DNA from: Roseateles oligotrophus
Lineage (GTDB): Bacteria; Pseudomonadota; Gammaproteobacteria; Burkholderiales; Burkholderiaceae_C
NCBI RefSeq assembly: GCF_025717515.1
Contig: NZ_JAJIRN010000013.1
Location: 62,001 to 126,000 of the forward strand
DNA: 64,000 bases
Direction: 5' to 3'
Shown here: piece after piece, positions 8,671 through 18,215 of the stretch
Layout: each line of letters begins with the position of its first letter
Position numbering within the stretch: the first letter of the stretch is position 1
Notes under the pieces: generated by a model
What the model was told of the DNA's origin: nothing
Databases searched by the model: none
What the model saw: the letters and a program-made list of their open reading frames with translations, nothing else
Translations under genes and position numbers: made by a program

Positions 8671-9753
8671 TCAGAGCTTTTGCGCCTGCATGAAGTCATC
8701 AAAACCGGCTTCCGCAAAACGGAACCAGAGGTTTTGATCGCGACGGAAGGCCGAGTAGTCTTCGTAGACCTTCTTCCAGTTCGGATTCTTGGCCGACAAC
8801 TCACTGTAGATGGCCATCGATTCCTTGAAGGCCGCGTCCATCACGTCCTTCGGGAAGCGGAACAGCTTGGTGCCGCCTTGCACCAGTTGCCGCAGAGCCG
8901 GCGGGTTACGGGCATCGTATTTGGCCTGCATATCGTTGTGCGCCACGGCCGCCGCAGCCTCAACAATCGCCTTGTACTCGGGCGTCAAGGCCTCGAAGGA
9001 CTTGGTGTTGATGAAGAAGTCCAGTTGTGGGCCGCCCTCCCACCAGCCAGGGTAGTAGTAGTTGGGCGCCACTTTATTGAAGCCCAGCTTTTGATCGTCA
9101 TAAGGACCGACCCATTCGGCCGCATCGATCGTGCCCTTTTCCAACGCCTGATAAATCTCGCCGCCCGGGATGTTCTGCGGCACGCCGCCCATGCGCTCCA
9201 AGACGCGGCCGGCGAAACCGCCGATACGCATCTTCATGCCCTTGATATCGGCCACGCTCTTGACTTCCTTGCGATACCAGCCGCCCATTTGCGCACCGGT
9301 ATTGCCGCCGAGGAAGTTGATGATGTTGTACTGCTTGTAGAACTCGCGCATCAGCTTCAAGCCGTTGCCTTCAAGCATCCAGGCCGTCATCTGGCGGCTG
9401 TTGAGGCCAAACGGAATGGCGCAACCAATCGCGAAGGTTTCATCCTTGCCGTGGAAATAGTAAGGCGCCGTATGGGCCATTTCCACCGTACCTTCTTTGA
9501 CCGCATCAACCACGCCGAAGGCGGGCATCAACTCGCCACCTGCATGGGTGGATATCTGGAATTTACCCCCCGTCATTTCGCCAACCTTCTTTGCGAAGAC
9601 ATCGGCAGCACCAAAAATGGTATCTAGGGACTTGGGAAAGCTCGAGGCGAGACGCCAGCGGATATTCGCCTGGGCATGCACGACAGCCGGTGCGACACCG
9701 GCGGCAAACACGCCGGCCAGACCGGCCTGTCGAACAAAGTTTCTACGCTCCAT
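8671..9753 (-). CDS. dctP: TRAP transporter solute-binding protein (DctP/TakP-like)
   Basis: A 360-residue periplasmic binding protein of the TRAP family. The N-terminus MERRNFVRQAG...AVVHAQ is a signal peptide with an RR pair near the start, of the kind often predicted as Tat-dependent in this family. Motifs such as GGEIYQALEKGTIDAAEWVGPYDD and YYYPGWWEGG are characteristic of the alpha-keto-acid (TakP) branch: the Arg in MKMRIGGFAGRV and the EW pair would contact the carboxylate (family knowledge). The start at 9751-9753 was chosen because AGGAG lies 8 bases upstream and the signal peptide begins there. No dctQM genes adjoin it; those at 2-2077 are the nearest. It is transcribed alone, ending in a terminator at 8607-8640. 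Confidence 0.92.
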   Translation of the reverse strand: MERRNFVRQAGLAGVFAAGVAPAVVHAQANIRWRLASSFPKSLDTIFGAADVFAKKVGEMTGGKFQISTHAGGELMPAFGVVDAVKEGTVEMAHTAPYYFHGKDETFAIGCAIPFGLNSRQMTAWMLEGNGLKLMREFYKQYNIINFLGGNTGAQMGGWYRKEVKSVADIKGMKMRIGGFAGRVLERMGGVPQNIPGGEIYQALEKGTIDAAEWVGPYDDQKLGFNKVAPNYYYPGWWEGGPQLDFFINTKSFEALTPEYKAIVEAAAAVAHNDMQAKYDARNPPALRQLVQGGTKLFRFPKDVMDAAFKESMAIYSELSAKNPNWKKVYEDYSAFRRDQNLWFRFAEAGFDDFMQAQKL

Positions 9754-9910
9754 CTTGGGACTCCTAATTGAGGGACTGCACAAATTGCAGCCCGATTCTA
9801 GGAGAGCACAAATACAGTGCCGACAGGGGCAAACCCGTGCAAATGATGCCTCATTTTGGAATGTCGATGCCAAACTTAGCGCCGACTTACGGCAAGCTGA
9901 AAAGCCGCTT

Positions 9911-9931
9911 AAAACCGGCCTTAGCTGCCGG
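9911..9931 (-). terminator. Possible terminator overlapping the pmbA stop codon
   Basis: On the minus strand CCGGC and GCCGG form a short GC-rich stem around the pmbA stop codon, followed by only four T. The short T tract makes this a weak call. Confidence 0.35.
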
Positions 9932-11336
9932 CCAACTTCATCCTTGAGATCAAGACCGAACCTATCGTTTTGCCACCCATGGTGTAGCGGTCGCAGCCGA
10001 TGCCGATGATGTTCTGGAACATCTCGCTCAGGTTGCCGGCGATGGTGACTTCATGGACGGGATAGGCAATTTCGCCGTCCTCAACCCAATAGCCACTGGC
10101 GCCACGCGAATAGTCGCCGTTGACATAGTTGACGCCCTGCCCCATCAACTCGGTCACGAACAGGCCCCGACCCAGACGCTTAAGCATGGTTGTTAGCTTG
10201 TCGCCGGGCGCCGTCAGGCGGCTGCTCATCTGCAGATTGTGCGAGCCGCCGGCATGACCGGTGGTGCGCATCCCGAGCTTGCGGGCCGAGTAGGTGGAAA
10301 GAAAGTAACCCTGCAACACACCGGCCTCGACCACGCTGCGCGCCTTGGTCGTGACGCCCTCATCATCAAAGGGCGAACTGCCCTTGCCCTTGAGCTCGTG
10401 CGGGTTCTCGTTGATGTCGATATGCGAGGCCAAGACGCTCTTGCCCAGACTGTCTAACAAGAAACTTGCACGGCGGTACAGCGCACCGCCGCTGGTGGCC
10501 TGCACGACCGCGCCCAGCAAACCGGCGGCGACCGTGCTCTCGAACAAAACCGGCACCTCGGCGGTGGCAACTCGGCGCGACTTCAGTCGCGACAAAGCCC
10601 GTTCGGCGGCGTAGCGGCCGATGCTCTCCGGCGTGGCCAGATCGGCCGCGCTGCGCATCGAGCTGTACCAGGAGTCGCGCTGCATCTGCGCGCCCCGCCC
10701 GGCGATCGGGGCGACCGAAATCGAGTGGCGCGAGCTGGCGTAACCTCCGCGAAAACCACGGCTATTGCCCATGTAGAAATGCGATTGCTGGGCCGACACC
10801 GCCGCGCCCTCGCTGTTTGCGATGCGCTTGTCGGTGGCAAAAGCGGCCGCCTCGCAGCGCAGGGCGATCTCGGCCGCCGCTTGCGCGTCGATCGCCCAGG
10901 GGTGGAACAAATCAAGCTCGGGCCGCGCCGACGCGTCGAGCGATAGGTCCTCCACATCGGGCAGGCCGGCGACCGGGTCTTCCGCCGTGAAGCGAGCGAT
11001 ATCAAAGGCCGCGCGGACGGTGTCCTGCAAGGCCTTGCGCGAGAAGTCCGAGGTGCTGGCATTACCGCGGCGCTGGCCGACATAGACCGAGATGCCCAGC
11101 GACTTGTCGCGGTTGCGCTCGACGTTTTCGATCTCGCCCATGCGGGTCGAGACCGACAGGCCGCAGCCCTCCGACACCTCGGCACCGGCGTCCGACGCGC
11201 CGAGCTGTTTGGCCTCGGCCAGCACGTCCTCGATCAACTGCTGGAATTGTTCGGCCCGGTAGGCAAAGCCGCTGACAGATTCATGCGTGCCATGCGATGC
11301 GGTAGGAGGCGAGGAAGACTTTGCTTGCTTTGACAT
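9921..11336 (-). CDS. pmbA: PmbA/TldE-type metalloprotease subunit
   Basis: A 471-residue member of the TldD/PmbA (TldE) family. In enterobacteria TldE forms a heterodimer with TldD that processes microcin B17 and degrades unfolded peptides and the CcdA antitoxin (family knowledge); TldE itself lacks the zinc-binding motif. Family features visible are the N-terminal DAGAEVSEGCGLSVSTR region, SPFDDEGVTTKARSVVEAGVLQGY, and the C-terminal ELMGQGVNYVNGDYSRGASGYWVEDGEIAYPVHEVTIAGNL-type block (read here only as short matches). It is divergent from darP, an arrangement common in Burkholderiales. No tldD is in the window. Confidence 0.95.
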   Translation of the reverse strand: MSKQAKSSSPPTASHGTHESVSGFAYRAEQFQQLIEDVLAEAKQLGASDAGAEVSEGCGLSVSTRMGEIENVERNRDKSLGISVYVGQRRGNASTSDFSRKALQDTVRAAFDIARFTAEDPVAGLPDVEDLSLDASARPELDLFHPWAIDAQAAAEIALRCEAAAFATDKRIANSEGAAVSAQQSHFYMGNSRGFRGGYASSRHSISVAPIAGRGAQMQRDSWYSSMRSAADLATPESIGRYAAERALSRLKSRRVATAEVPVLFESTVAAGLLGAVVQATSGGALYRRASFLLDSLGKSVLASHIDINENPHELKGKGSSPFDDEGVTTKARSVVEAGVLQGYFLSTYSARKLGMRTTGHAGGSHNLQMSSRLTAPGDKLTTMLKRLGRGLFVTELMGQGVNYVNGDYSRGASGYWVEDGEIAYPVHEVTIAGNLSEMFQNIIGIGCDRYTMGGKTIGSVLISRMKLAGS

Positions 11337-11565
11337 GGATGAGTGTGCCGAATAGGGTCAGGTAATTGAGGGCTGAACGAGGAGCAGCCGGCCTAGGTGC
11401 TGCGGGCAGGCGAGTGGCCTGCCTACGATTATTTGGAGAACTAAGGGACAATCATACGAGCCGCGCGCGCAAGCTGCGCGCCCAACAAGCTCTCAAAGCT
11501 CTGCAAGCTGCCGAATAATTTCGGCCCGGCCCAGAGCACTTGCCGAACACTGCCCAAGAACCACC

Positions 11566-12135
11566 ATGCGAACACAAGAAGAAAACACGACCGAAGATGA
11601 CGACTTCGACGGCCCCAGCAAGAGCCAGCTCAAGCGCGAAATGACCGATCTGCAAAAGCTCGGCAAAGAGCTGATGACACTGCCCGCCAGCCGTATCGCC
11701 CCGCTGAACCTGCCCGAAATCTTGGCCGACGCGCTCAAGGACGCCAAGAAGATCACCGCCCACGAGGGCCTGCGCCGCCAGATGCAATACATCGGCAAGC
11801 TGATGCGCCGGGTCGACCCCGAGCCGCTGCGCCAGGCGGTGGCCGACTTCAAACTCGGCTTCGCCAAGGACAGCTTGGCCTTGCACCTGAGCGAGCGCTG
11901 GCGCGAGCGCCTGCTGGCCGACGATGCGGCCATGCAGGACTTCATTCAAGAGCACGAAGGCATCGATGTGCAGCAGTTGCGCAGCCTCGTGCGCGCCGCC
12001 CGCAAGGATGCAGCACTCGCGCCCGAGCAGCGTTCGGGCCGCGCCTACCGCGATCTGTTCCAGTTCATCAAGGCCGAAGAATTGCGAATCTCGCCCAAGG
12101 CAGAAGCGGTGGAGGAAGAAGATGACGGTGAGTGA
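11566..12135 (+). CDS. darP: Ribosome-associated protein DarP (YjgA, DUF615)
   Basis: A 189-residue protein of the DUF615 family, called YjgA or DarP in E. coli, where it associates with late 50S ribosomal subunit precursors and aids peptidyl-transferase-centre maturation (family knowledge). The motif run PSKSQLKREMTDLQKLGKEL near residues 15-35, and RRQMQYIGKLMRRVD near 65-80, are hallmarks. The N-terminus is acidic (EENTTEDDD) and the C-terminus ends in acidic residues. It is divergent from pmbA, and its last 14 bases overlap the start of mog, so the two are translationally linked. Confidence 0.95.
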   Translation: MRTQEENTTEDDDFDGPSKSQLKREMTDLQKLGKELMTLPASRIAPLNLPEILADALKDAKKITAHEGLRRQMQYIGKLMRRVDPEPLRQAVADFKLGFAKDSLALHLSERWRERLLADDAAMQDFIQEHEGIDVQQLRSLVRAARKDAALAPEQRSGRAYRDLFQFIKAEELRISPKAEAVEEEDDGE

Positions 12136-12748
12136 TGCATCCGAAGCGGTGCCTGAGTCGGTACGCATCGGCATCGTCTCCATCAGTGACCGCGCCTCAA
12201 CCGGCGTTTACGAGGACAAAGGCCTGCCGGCCCTGCAGGCTTGGCTGAGCAGCTCGCTGCACAACCCGATCTTGTTCGAAGCGCGCCTGATCCCGGATGA
12301 ACGGCCCTTGATCGCGCAAACACTGCGCGATCTGGTCGACGTCACCGGCTGCGACCTGGTCTTGACCACCGGCGGCACCGGGCCCGCGCTGCGCGACGTG
12401 ACGCCCGAGGCAACGCTGGATGTGGCCGACAAGGAAATGCCCGGCTTCGGCGAGCAGATGCGGCAAATATCGCTGCGCTTTGTGCCGACGGCGATCTTGT
12501 CGCGCCAAGTTGCGGTGATCAGGAAGAAGGCCTTGATCATCAATCTGCCGGGTCAGCCCAAGGCGATTGCCGAAACCTTGGCCGGCCTGAAAGATGCCGA
12601 GGGCAAGCAAATCGTCGACGGCATTTTTGCCGCTGTGCCTTATTGCATCGACCTGATCGGCGGGCCCTATTTGGAGACCCGCGACGAGATCGTGCGCGGT
12701 TTCCGCCCGAAGTCGGCGCAGCGCCCGGCCCTAGGCCAAGCCGCTTAG
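12122..12748 (+). CDS. mog: Molybdopterin adenylyltransferase (Mog/MogA)
   Basis: A 208-residue enzyme that activates molybdopterin by adenylation before molybdate insertion. The MoCF-biosynthesis fold is shown by IGIVSISDRASTGVYEDKG near residue 16, the TTGGTGPALRDVTPEA active-site segment near residue 83, and the NLPGQPKAI motif near residue 141. A longer open frame runs upstream, but the start at 12122 was chosen because homology begins right there; it overlaps darP by 14 bases. A role as MoaB-type protein is less likely given length and motif order. Confidence 0.93.
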   Translation: MTVSDASEAVPESVRIGIVSISDRASTGVYEDKGLPALQAWLSSSLHNPILFEARLIPDERPLIAQTLRDLVDVTGCDLVLTTGGTGPALRDVTPEATLDVADKEMPGFGEQMRQISLRFVPTAILSRQVAVIRKKALIINLPGQPKAIAETLAGLKDAEGKQIVDGIFAAVPYCIDLIGGPYLETRDEIVRGFRPKSAQRPALGQAA

Positions 12749-12768
12749 GCTTTTTCCAGTTTTTTGGG

Positions 12769-13536
12769 CTATTTGACCAAACGGCTCAAACCAGCGGCAT
12801 CGAAGGCCTCGTCCTGCTGCGCGTCCACTGGCACGCAGTCACCGACCTTGGAGTTGGTCGCCGCCGACAGCTTGCACACCGCCTGCCAGAGCAAGGCGAT
12901 TTGATGGTCGTGGCCGGCCGCGTTGTCGATCAAGCCGCGCATCGCCTGCGCCACCGGGTCATCACCCAGGCTGACGCCGTAGGCCGAGAAGCGCTCGGCT
13001 GCGGCAGGTTTGGCTTCGCTTTTCGCTTCAATGATGCGCGCCGGGTTACCCACGGCGGTCGCACCCGCCGGCACTGGCTTGGTCACCACCGCGCCCGAGC
13101 CAATGCGCGCGCCGGCGCCGACCGTGAAGCCGCCCAGCACGCAGGCATTGGCGCCGACGATCACGCCGGCCTCCAGCGTTGGGTGGCGTTTGGCGCCCTT
13201 GACGAGGGCGGTGCCGCCCAAGGTCACGCCTTGATAGATCGTGCAGCCCTCGCCGATTTCCGCCATCTCGCCGATCACGATCCCCATGCCATGGTCGATG
13301 AAGACCTTGCGCGAGATTTGCGCTCCGGGGTGGATCTCGATGCCGGTGAAAAAGCGCGTCAGATGCGAGATGAAACGGCCCAGCCACTTGAAACCATGTT
13401 GCCAGCACCAATGCGCGCGTCTATGCAGGATCAGGGCGTGCAAGCCCGGATAGCAGGTGAGCACCACCCAGCCCGAAGTGGCGGCGGGGTCGCGTTCAAG
13501 AATGCAGGCAATGTCTTCGCGCAGGCGTTGGAACAT
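12769..13536 (-). CDS. cysE: Serine O-acetyltransferase (CysE)
   Basis: A 255-residue cytoplasmic enzyme transferring acetyl from acetyl-CoA to L-serine, the first step of cysteine synthesis. The N-terminal helical region ([19 protein letters not shown]) leads into [14 protein letters not shown], a CysE hallmark, then a left-handed beta-helix of hexapeptide repeats with active-site His residues in GIEIHPGA and [12 protein letters not shown]. The C-terminal tail is extended (about 75 residues after the last hexapeptide). The ATG at 13534-13536 is preferred to an upstream TTG. It lies directly downstream of the trmJ-type gene on the same strand (54-base gap). The gene converges with mog. Confidence 0.95.
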   Translation of the reverse strand: MFQRLREDIACILERDPAATSGWVVLTCYPGLHALILHRRAHWCWQHGFKWLGRFISHLTRFFTGIEIHPGAQISRKVFIDHGMGIVIGEMAEIGEGCTIYQGVTLGGTALVKGAKRHPTLEAGVIVGANACVLGGFTVGAGARIGSGAVVTKPVPAGATAVGNPARIIEAKSEAKPAAAERFSAYGVSLGDDPVAQAMRGLIDNAAGHDHQIALLWQAVCKLSAATNSKVGDCVPVDAQQDEAFDAAGLSRLVK

Positions 13537-13590
13537 GGGGGAGGCTTGGGTCAAAAAGCTAGATTGGGTCGGCCAGTTTAGCGGCGCACT

Positions 13591-14328
13591 TCAATCTTCG
13601 CTGTCGGGCTTGGACTTCGGGCCAACAGGCTCGACCATCGCGCGGGCAATACCGCGGAAGATATGCACCTCGTCCAGGCTCAGTTGGACGCGGTTGAACA
13701 GTTGAGTGAGTCTGGGCATCAGCTTCCTCGGCACCTGCGGGTCCAAATAGCCAATCGACTCCAACGAGGCTTGCAGATGGTCAAGCATGCCCTTCACCGC
13801 CTGGACATCGGCCAATTTAGGGTCGGGCGTGCGCGCTGTCACCGCAAAACCACCGAGCGCCTGGCGCCAGTCATAGGCCAGCAACTGCACCGCCTGGGCC
13901 AGATTCAAGGAACCGTAGTCGGGATGAGTGGGAATCGACAGCACGGCGTGGCAGCGGTAGACATCCTCGTTGCTCATGCCGAAACGCTCGCAGCCGAACA
14001 CCAAACCGAGTTTGTGCTCGGAGGCCGCCAGTTCGGTAAAAAGCGAGCGGGGCTCGCGCAGCGGCGGGCCGAAGTCACGCGGCGTCATCGCTGTCGCGCA
14101 GGCAAAGGTGACGCCGTCCAGCGCTTCTTCTAGCGTCTCAACGATGCGCGCGCTCTCCAGAATGTCGTTTGCACTGCTGGCCATGGAGATGGCGTCCTGT
14201 TGGGTCAGCACATCGGCGTAACGTGGCCGCACCAGCACCAACTCCGAAAACCCCATCACCTTCATGGCGCGTGCTGCGGAGCCGACATTGCCGGGGTGGC
14301 TGGTTTGAATCAGGACGAATCGTGTCAT
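13591..14328 (-). CDS. trmJ: SPOUT RNA methyltransferase, TrmJ type
   Basis: A 245-residue protein of the SpoU/TrmH superfamily; length and motifs match TrmJ (YfhQ), which 2'-O-methylates tRNA position 32. Visible SAM-knot motifs are VLIQTSHPGNVGSAARAMKVMG at the N-terminus (read as FVLIQTSHPGNVGSAARAMK), LVFGCERFGMSNEDVYRC in the middle, and the C-terminal SLNLAQAVQLLAYDWRQA block. A C-terminal helical extension follows. It is divergent from suhB, whose predicted promoter overlaps its own upstream region, and is followed on the same strand by cysE. Confidence 0.92.
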   Translation of the reverse strand: MTRFVLIQTSHPGNVGSAARAMKVMGFSELVLVRPRYADVLTQQDAISMASSANDILESARIVETLEEALDGVTFACATAMTPRDFGPPLREPRSLFTELAASEHKLGLVFGCERFGMSNEDVYRCHAVLSIPTHPDYGSLNLAQAVQLLAYDWRQALGGFAVTARTPDPKLADVQAVKGMLDHLQASLESIGYLDPQVPRKLMPRLTQLFNRVQLSLDEVHIFRGIARAMVEPVGPKSKPDSED

Positions 14329-14365
14329 ATCAACGCTGTGCGCTCAGGTCAAAAGCTTCGCGCAT

Positions 14366-14395
14366 TTGGAGGAAATGGCTTCGCTCGGCTAAAAT
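14366..14395 (+). promoter_or_regulatory. Predicted sigma-70 promoter of suhB
   Basis: A -35-like TTGGAG (14366-14371) and -10-like TAAAAT (14390-14395) are separated by 18 bases, about 90 bases ahead of the suhB start. By-eye assignment only. Confidence 0.45.
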
Positions 14396-14485
14396 GCGGG
14401 ATTATCCTTAGTCCGGACCAAATCGCCGGCTGGGGTGCCGCTCTTTTTTTCCGCCAGTCCACCTCACAAAGTCAAGGTTCTACGC

Positions 14486-15430
14486 ATGACGCAGCAGTCT
14501 TCCCTCCATCCCATGCTCAATGTCGCCATCAAGGCGGCGCGCGCGGCCGGTGCCATCATCAACCGCGCCTCTATGGATCTCGACATCCTGAAGATCAACA
14601 CGAAGGCACCCAATGACTTCGTGACCGAGGTGGACCAAGCTGCTGAAAACATCATTATTGAAACCCTGCTCGGCGCTTACCCCGACCACGGCATCCTGGC
14701 CGAAGAGTCGGGCCGCGAGCATGGCAACAAGACCTCCGAGTTCGTCTGGATCATCGATCCGCTAGATGGCACCACCAATTTCATTCATGGCCTGCCGATG
14801 TACTGCGTGTCGATCGCACTCGCGCATCGCGGCGTGATTCAGCAGGCCGTCGTCTATGACCCGACCCGCAACGACTTGTTCTATGCCACCAAGGGCCGCG
14901 GCGCCTTCATGAACGACCGCCGCCTGCGCGTGTCCAAGCGCACCCGCATGAGCGACGCCTTGATTGGCACCGGCTTCCCCTTCCGCCGCGGCGACAACTT
15001 CAAGCGCTATATGAAGATGTTCGAAGAGGTGATGGTCGAGTGCGCCGGCCTGCGCCGCCCGGGCGCCGCAGCGCTGGACCTTTGCTATGTGGCGGCCGGC
15101 TATTACGACGCCTTCTTCGAGACCGGCCTGCAGCCCTGGGATGTGGCGGCCGGCTCCTTGATCATCACCGAGGCTGGTGGCCTGGTCGGCAACTTCACCG
15201 GCGAGTCCGACTATCTGCATCAGCGTGAAGTGGTGGCGGGCAGCCCGAAGATTTATGGGCAACTTGTCACCATCCTGGCGCCTTACACCCGCGTGATCAA
15301 GGCCGAAGAAGAAGTGGAAGCCGGCACGGATACCGGCAACGCCTCGGGCCCCGCAGCCGCTTTGGCCGCTGCCGCTGCCGAGCCCAAGAAGCGAGCCTCG
15401 GTGCGCATCCGGAAGTCGAATGAGGCTTAA
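14486..15430 (+). CDS. suhB: Inositol-1-monophosphatase family protein (SuhB)
   Basis: A 314-residue Mg-dependent sugar phosphatase of the inositol monophosphatase family; SuhB also assists rRNA transcription antitermination in enterobacteria. Metal-binding motifs are present: EESG near residue 70 and [15 protein letters not shown] near residues 88-102, with the second motif [15 protein letters not shown] near residues 219-233. The core ends around residue 265; the remaining ~50 residues are an Ala/Glu-rich spacer with a basic tail ([11 protein letters not shown]), longer than in E. coli SuhB (267). The start at 14486 was chosen over an upstream GTG because homology begins near there; ATG at 14513 is an alternative. 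A terminator follows at 15461-15485. Confidence 0.93.
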   Translation: MTQQSSLHPMLNVAIKAARAAGAIINRASMDLDILKINTKAPNDFVTEVDQAAENIIIETLLGAYPDHGILAEESGREHGNKTSEFVWIIDPLDGTTNFIHGLPMYCVSIALAHRGVIQQAVVYDPTRNDLFYATKGRGAFMNDRRLRVSKRTRMSDALIGTGFPFRRGDNFKRYMKMFEEVMVECAGLRRPGAAALDLCYVAAGYYDAFFETGLQPWDVAAGSLIITEAGGLVGNFTGESDYLHQREVVAGSPKIYGQLVTILAPYTRVIKAEEEVEAGTDTGNASGPAAALAAAAAEPKKRASVRIRKSNEA

Positions 15431-15460
15431 GCCGATTAAACTCCGGCCCAAGCCCGCCTC

Positions 15461-15485
15461 AAAGCCCTCAGCCGAGGGCTTTTTC
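15461..15485 (+). terminator. Rho-independent terminator after suhB
   Basis: A nine-base perfect stem (15461-15469 with 15474-15482), loop AGCC, ending in a T run, 31 bases after the suhB stop. Confidence 0.85.
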
Positions 15486-15490
15486 AATGT

Positions 15491-15590
15491 GGGCTCACGA
15501 AAAATCGCTCCAGCGTCGTTCTTCCGCCTTGCCGTACTCAGCGTACTGTCTGCGGCGTCTAGCCTAGCTGGAGCAATTTTGCGTGAGCCC
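15491..15590. repeat. ~100-bp palindromic intergenic element, copy A
   Basis: Arms at 15491-15514 and 15567-15590 are inverted repeats matching at about 22 of 24 positions. The 52-base centre holds a smaller imperfect palindrome around CCGC, GTAC, GTAC, GCGG and carries CGTCGTT near its left end and CTAGCCT near its right end. The same landmarks in the same order occur at 41042-41157 (copy B). It sits between the suhB terminator and the mutS start and could fold into a long hairpin in RNA. Confidence 0.75.
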
Positions 15591-15613
15591 TCTTAAAGCT
15601 GCAGCCAAAGTCG

Positions 15614-18211
15614 ATGAGCCAAGTTCAGGATTTCTCCGCCCATACGCCCGTGATGGCGCAATACCTCCGCATCAAGGCCGAGCACCCGGACGAGTTGGTG
15701 TTCTTCCGCATGGGGGACTTCTACGAGGTCTTCTTTGACGATGCCCGCAAGGCCAATGCGCTGCTGGACATCACGCTGACCGCGCGCGGCCAGAGCGCCG
15801 GGCAACCGGTGGTGATGGCCGGCATTCCGGTCAATGCCTTGGAGAGTTATCTGGCCAAGCTGATCAAGCTGGGCGAGGCGGTGGCGATTGCGGAGCAGGT
15901 CGGCGATGTGGCGACGAGCAAAGGCCCGGTCGAGCGCAAGGTGGTGCGCGTGGTCACGCCCGGCACGGTCACCGACAGCGAGCTGCTGGCCGACAAGCAG
16001 GATTCCGTCTTGCTGGCCGTGGTGGCGCAGGGCAAGACCTTCGGTCTGGCTTGGCTGTCGATGACGCAAGGGCAATTGGGTCTGGCCGAATGCACGGACA
16101 AAGAACTGCCCTCCTGGCTGGCGCGCCTGAGCCCCGCCGAGGTCTTGGTGGACCGCGAGAAGCAGCCGGCCGCCGTCTTGGCCGCCCATGTGCCCATCAC
16201 CAACCGGCCAAGCTGGCAGTTCGACACCGCCTTGGGCGCGCGCAAGCTCTGCGAGCAACTGGCGGTCGCCAGCCTGGCCGGCTTCAATGCGCAACAACTA
16301 GTCGCTGCTCAAGCGGCTGCCGCTGCCTTGCTCAGTTATGCCGAACACACGCAGGGCCGCGCCTTGGCACATGTGAAGAGCTTGAGCGTGCAGCGCAGCG
16401 GCGATTTGCTGGACCTGCCGCCCGCCACCCAACGCAATCTGGAGCTCACCGTCACCTTGCGCGGCGAGACCACACCCACCCTGCTATCGCTGCTGGACAG
16501 CTGCCGCACCGGCATGGGCAGCCGCGCGCTGCGCCACTGGCTGCTGCACCCCAAGCGCGAGCGGGCCGAGGCGCTGGCGCGGCATGGTGCGATCGATGCG
16601 TTCTTGCAAGGTTCACCCGATGCCTTGCGCGAAGCGCTGCGCCAGGTCTCGGATGTAGAACGCATCGCGGCACGCATCGCCCTGCGCCAGGTGCGCCCGC
16701 GCGAGCTGACCGGCCTGCGCGCGACCTTGCAGGTCTTGCCCGAGCTGCAGCGTTTGGTGCCTGCCGGCAGCGCCTTGCTGGACGAGTTGGCCACCGGCCT
16801 CCTGGCCTCGCCACATATCGAGGAATTGCTGAGCCGCGCGATCGCGGAAGAGCCGGCCGTGCTGGTGCGCGACGGCGGCGTGATTGCCGATGGCTTCGAC
16901 GCAGAGCTGGACGAGTTGCGCGCCATTCAGGGCAATTGCGATGCCTTCTTGATCGATATGGAAACGCGCGAACGCGCACGCACCGGCATCCCGAATCTGC
17001 GCGTGCAGTTCAACCGCGTGCATGGATTTTTCATCGAGGTCACGCAAGGCCAGGTCGACAAGGTGCCGCTGGACTACCAGCGCCGCCAGACGTTGAAAAA
17101 CGCCGAGCGCTACATCACGCCCGAGCTGAAGGCCTTCGAGGACAAGGCCTTGTCGGCGCAGGAGCGTGCCTTGTCGCGCGAAAAGCTCTTGTTCGAAATG
17201 GTGCTGGACCAGCTGATCGACGAGCTGCAGCCGCTGACTCGCCTGGGCCGTGCGCTGGCCAGCCTGGATGCTCTGGCCGCCTTGGCCGAACGCGCGGCCA
17301 CGCTGCGCTGGTGCCGGCCGGAGTTCGTCAACCAGCCGGCGATCGACATCACGGCCGGCCGCCATCCGGTGGTCGAGTCACGCCTGCGCGAAACGGGCGC
17401 CGGCGAATTCATGGCCAATGATTGCCGGCTCGACGCACGCACCCGGATGCTGATGATTACCGGCCCGAATATGGGCGGCAAGAGCACGTTCATGCGACAG
17501 GTTGCCTTGATCAGCCTGCTGGCCGCGATTGGCTCCTACGTCCCGGCCGACGCCTGCCGGCTAGGTCCCATGGACGCGATCCACACCCGTATCGGCGCGG
17601 CCGATGACCTCGCTAACGCGCAGTCCACCTTCATGCTGGAGATGACCGAGGGCGCGGCGATCCTGCACAGCGCCACCGATCAGTCCCTGGTCTTGATGGA
17701 TGAGATCGGGCGCGGCACCTCGACCTTTGACGGCCTCGCCCTAGCCGGCGCGATTGCCAGCCATTTGCATGACAAGAGCCGCTCTTTCACGCTGTTTGCG
17801 ACCCATTATTTCGAGCTGACCGAGTTCCCGAGCAAGCACCGCGAGGCGATCAACTGCCATGTCGGCGCGGTCGAGAGCGGCGACTCCATCGTCTTTTTGC
17901 ACGAGATTCAGCCCGGGCCGGCCAGCCGCAGCTACGGCGTGCAGGTGGCGAGGCTGGCGGGCATGCCGGCCAGCCTGGTGCGCCAAGCGCGCGCGACCTT
18001 GGAGGCGTTGGAAGCCAAGGCCGGCGAAGGCCGTGCGCAAATCGATCTGTTCGCGCCACCACCGGCCGCGGCTATGGCCACGGCCGTCACCGAAGCGACA
18101 AGCGCTTTGCATTTGGCGATGGATGATGTTGACCCCGACACCTTGAGCCCGCGCGAAGCGCTGACCCTGGTCTATCAATTGAAGAGTCTGAGTCGAAAAG
18201 AGTCCTCCTGA
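15614..18211 (+). CDS. mutS: DNA mismatch repair ATPase MutS
   Basis: An 865-residue mismatch-recognition protein. The mismatch-binding domain is at the N-terminus with the Phe-X-Glu wedge region in [15 protein letters not shown] (about residues 34-48). The core and clamp domains follow, and the ATPase domain carries Walker [10 protein letters not shown] at residues 617-625, the STFMLEM segment and Walker [17 protein letters not shown], ending in a helix-turn-helix. Length is typical (E. coli 853). It starts just after the palindromic element; no clear Shine-Dalgarno is seen before the ATG. Four bases separate it from the following hydrolase gene. Confidence 0.98.
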   Translation: MSQVQDFSAHTPVMAQYLRIKAEHPDELVFFRMGDFYEVFFDDARKANALLDITLTARGQSAGQPVVMAGIPVNALESYLAKLIKLGEAVAIAEQVGDVATSKGPVERKVVRVVTPGTVTDSELLADKQDSVLLAVVAQGKTFGLAWLSMTQGQLGLAECTDKELPSWLARLSPAEVLVDREKQPAAVLAAHVPITNRPSWQFDTALGARKLCEQLAVASLAGFNAQQLVAAQAAAAALLSYAEHTQGRALAHVKSLSVQRSGDLLDLPPATQRNLELTVTLRGETTPTLLSLLDSCRTGMGSRALRHWLLHPKRERAEALARHGAIDAFLQGSPDALREALRQVSDVERIAARIALRQVRPRELTGLRATLQVLPELQRLVPAGSALLDELATGLLASPHIEELLSRAIAEEPAVLVRDGGVIADGFDAELDELRAIQGNCDAFLIDMETRERARTGIPNLRVQFNRVHGFFIEVTQGQVDKVPLDYQRRQTLKNAERYITPELKAFEDKALSAQERALSREKLLFEMVLDQLIDELQPLTRLGRALASLDALAALAERAATLRWCRPEFVNQPAIDITAGRHPVVESRLRETGAGEFMANDCRLDARTRMLMITGPNMGGKSTFMRQVALISLLAAIGSYVPADACRLGPMDAIHTRIGAADDLANAQSTFMLEMTEGAAILHSATDQSLVLMDEIGRGTSTFDGLALAGAIASHLHDKSRSFTLFATHYFELTEFPSKHREAINCHVGAVESGDSIVFLHEIQPGPASRSYGVQVARLAGMPASLVRQARATLEALEAKAGEGRAQIDLFAPPPAAAMATAVTEATSALHLAMDDVDPDTLSPREALTLVYQLKSLSRKESS

Positions 18212-18215
18212 GTTC

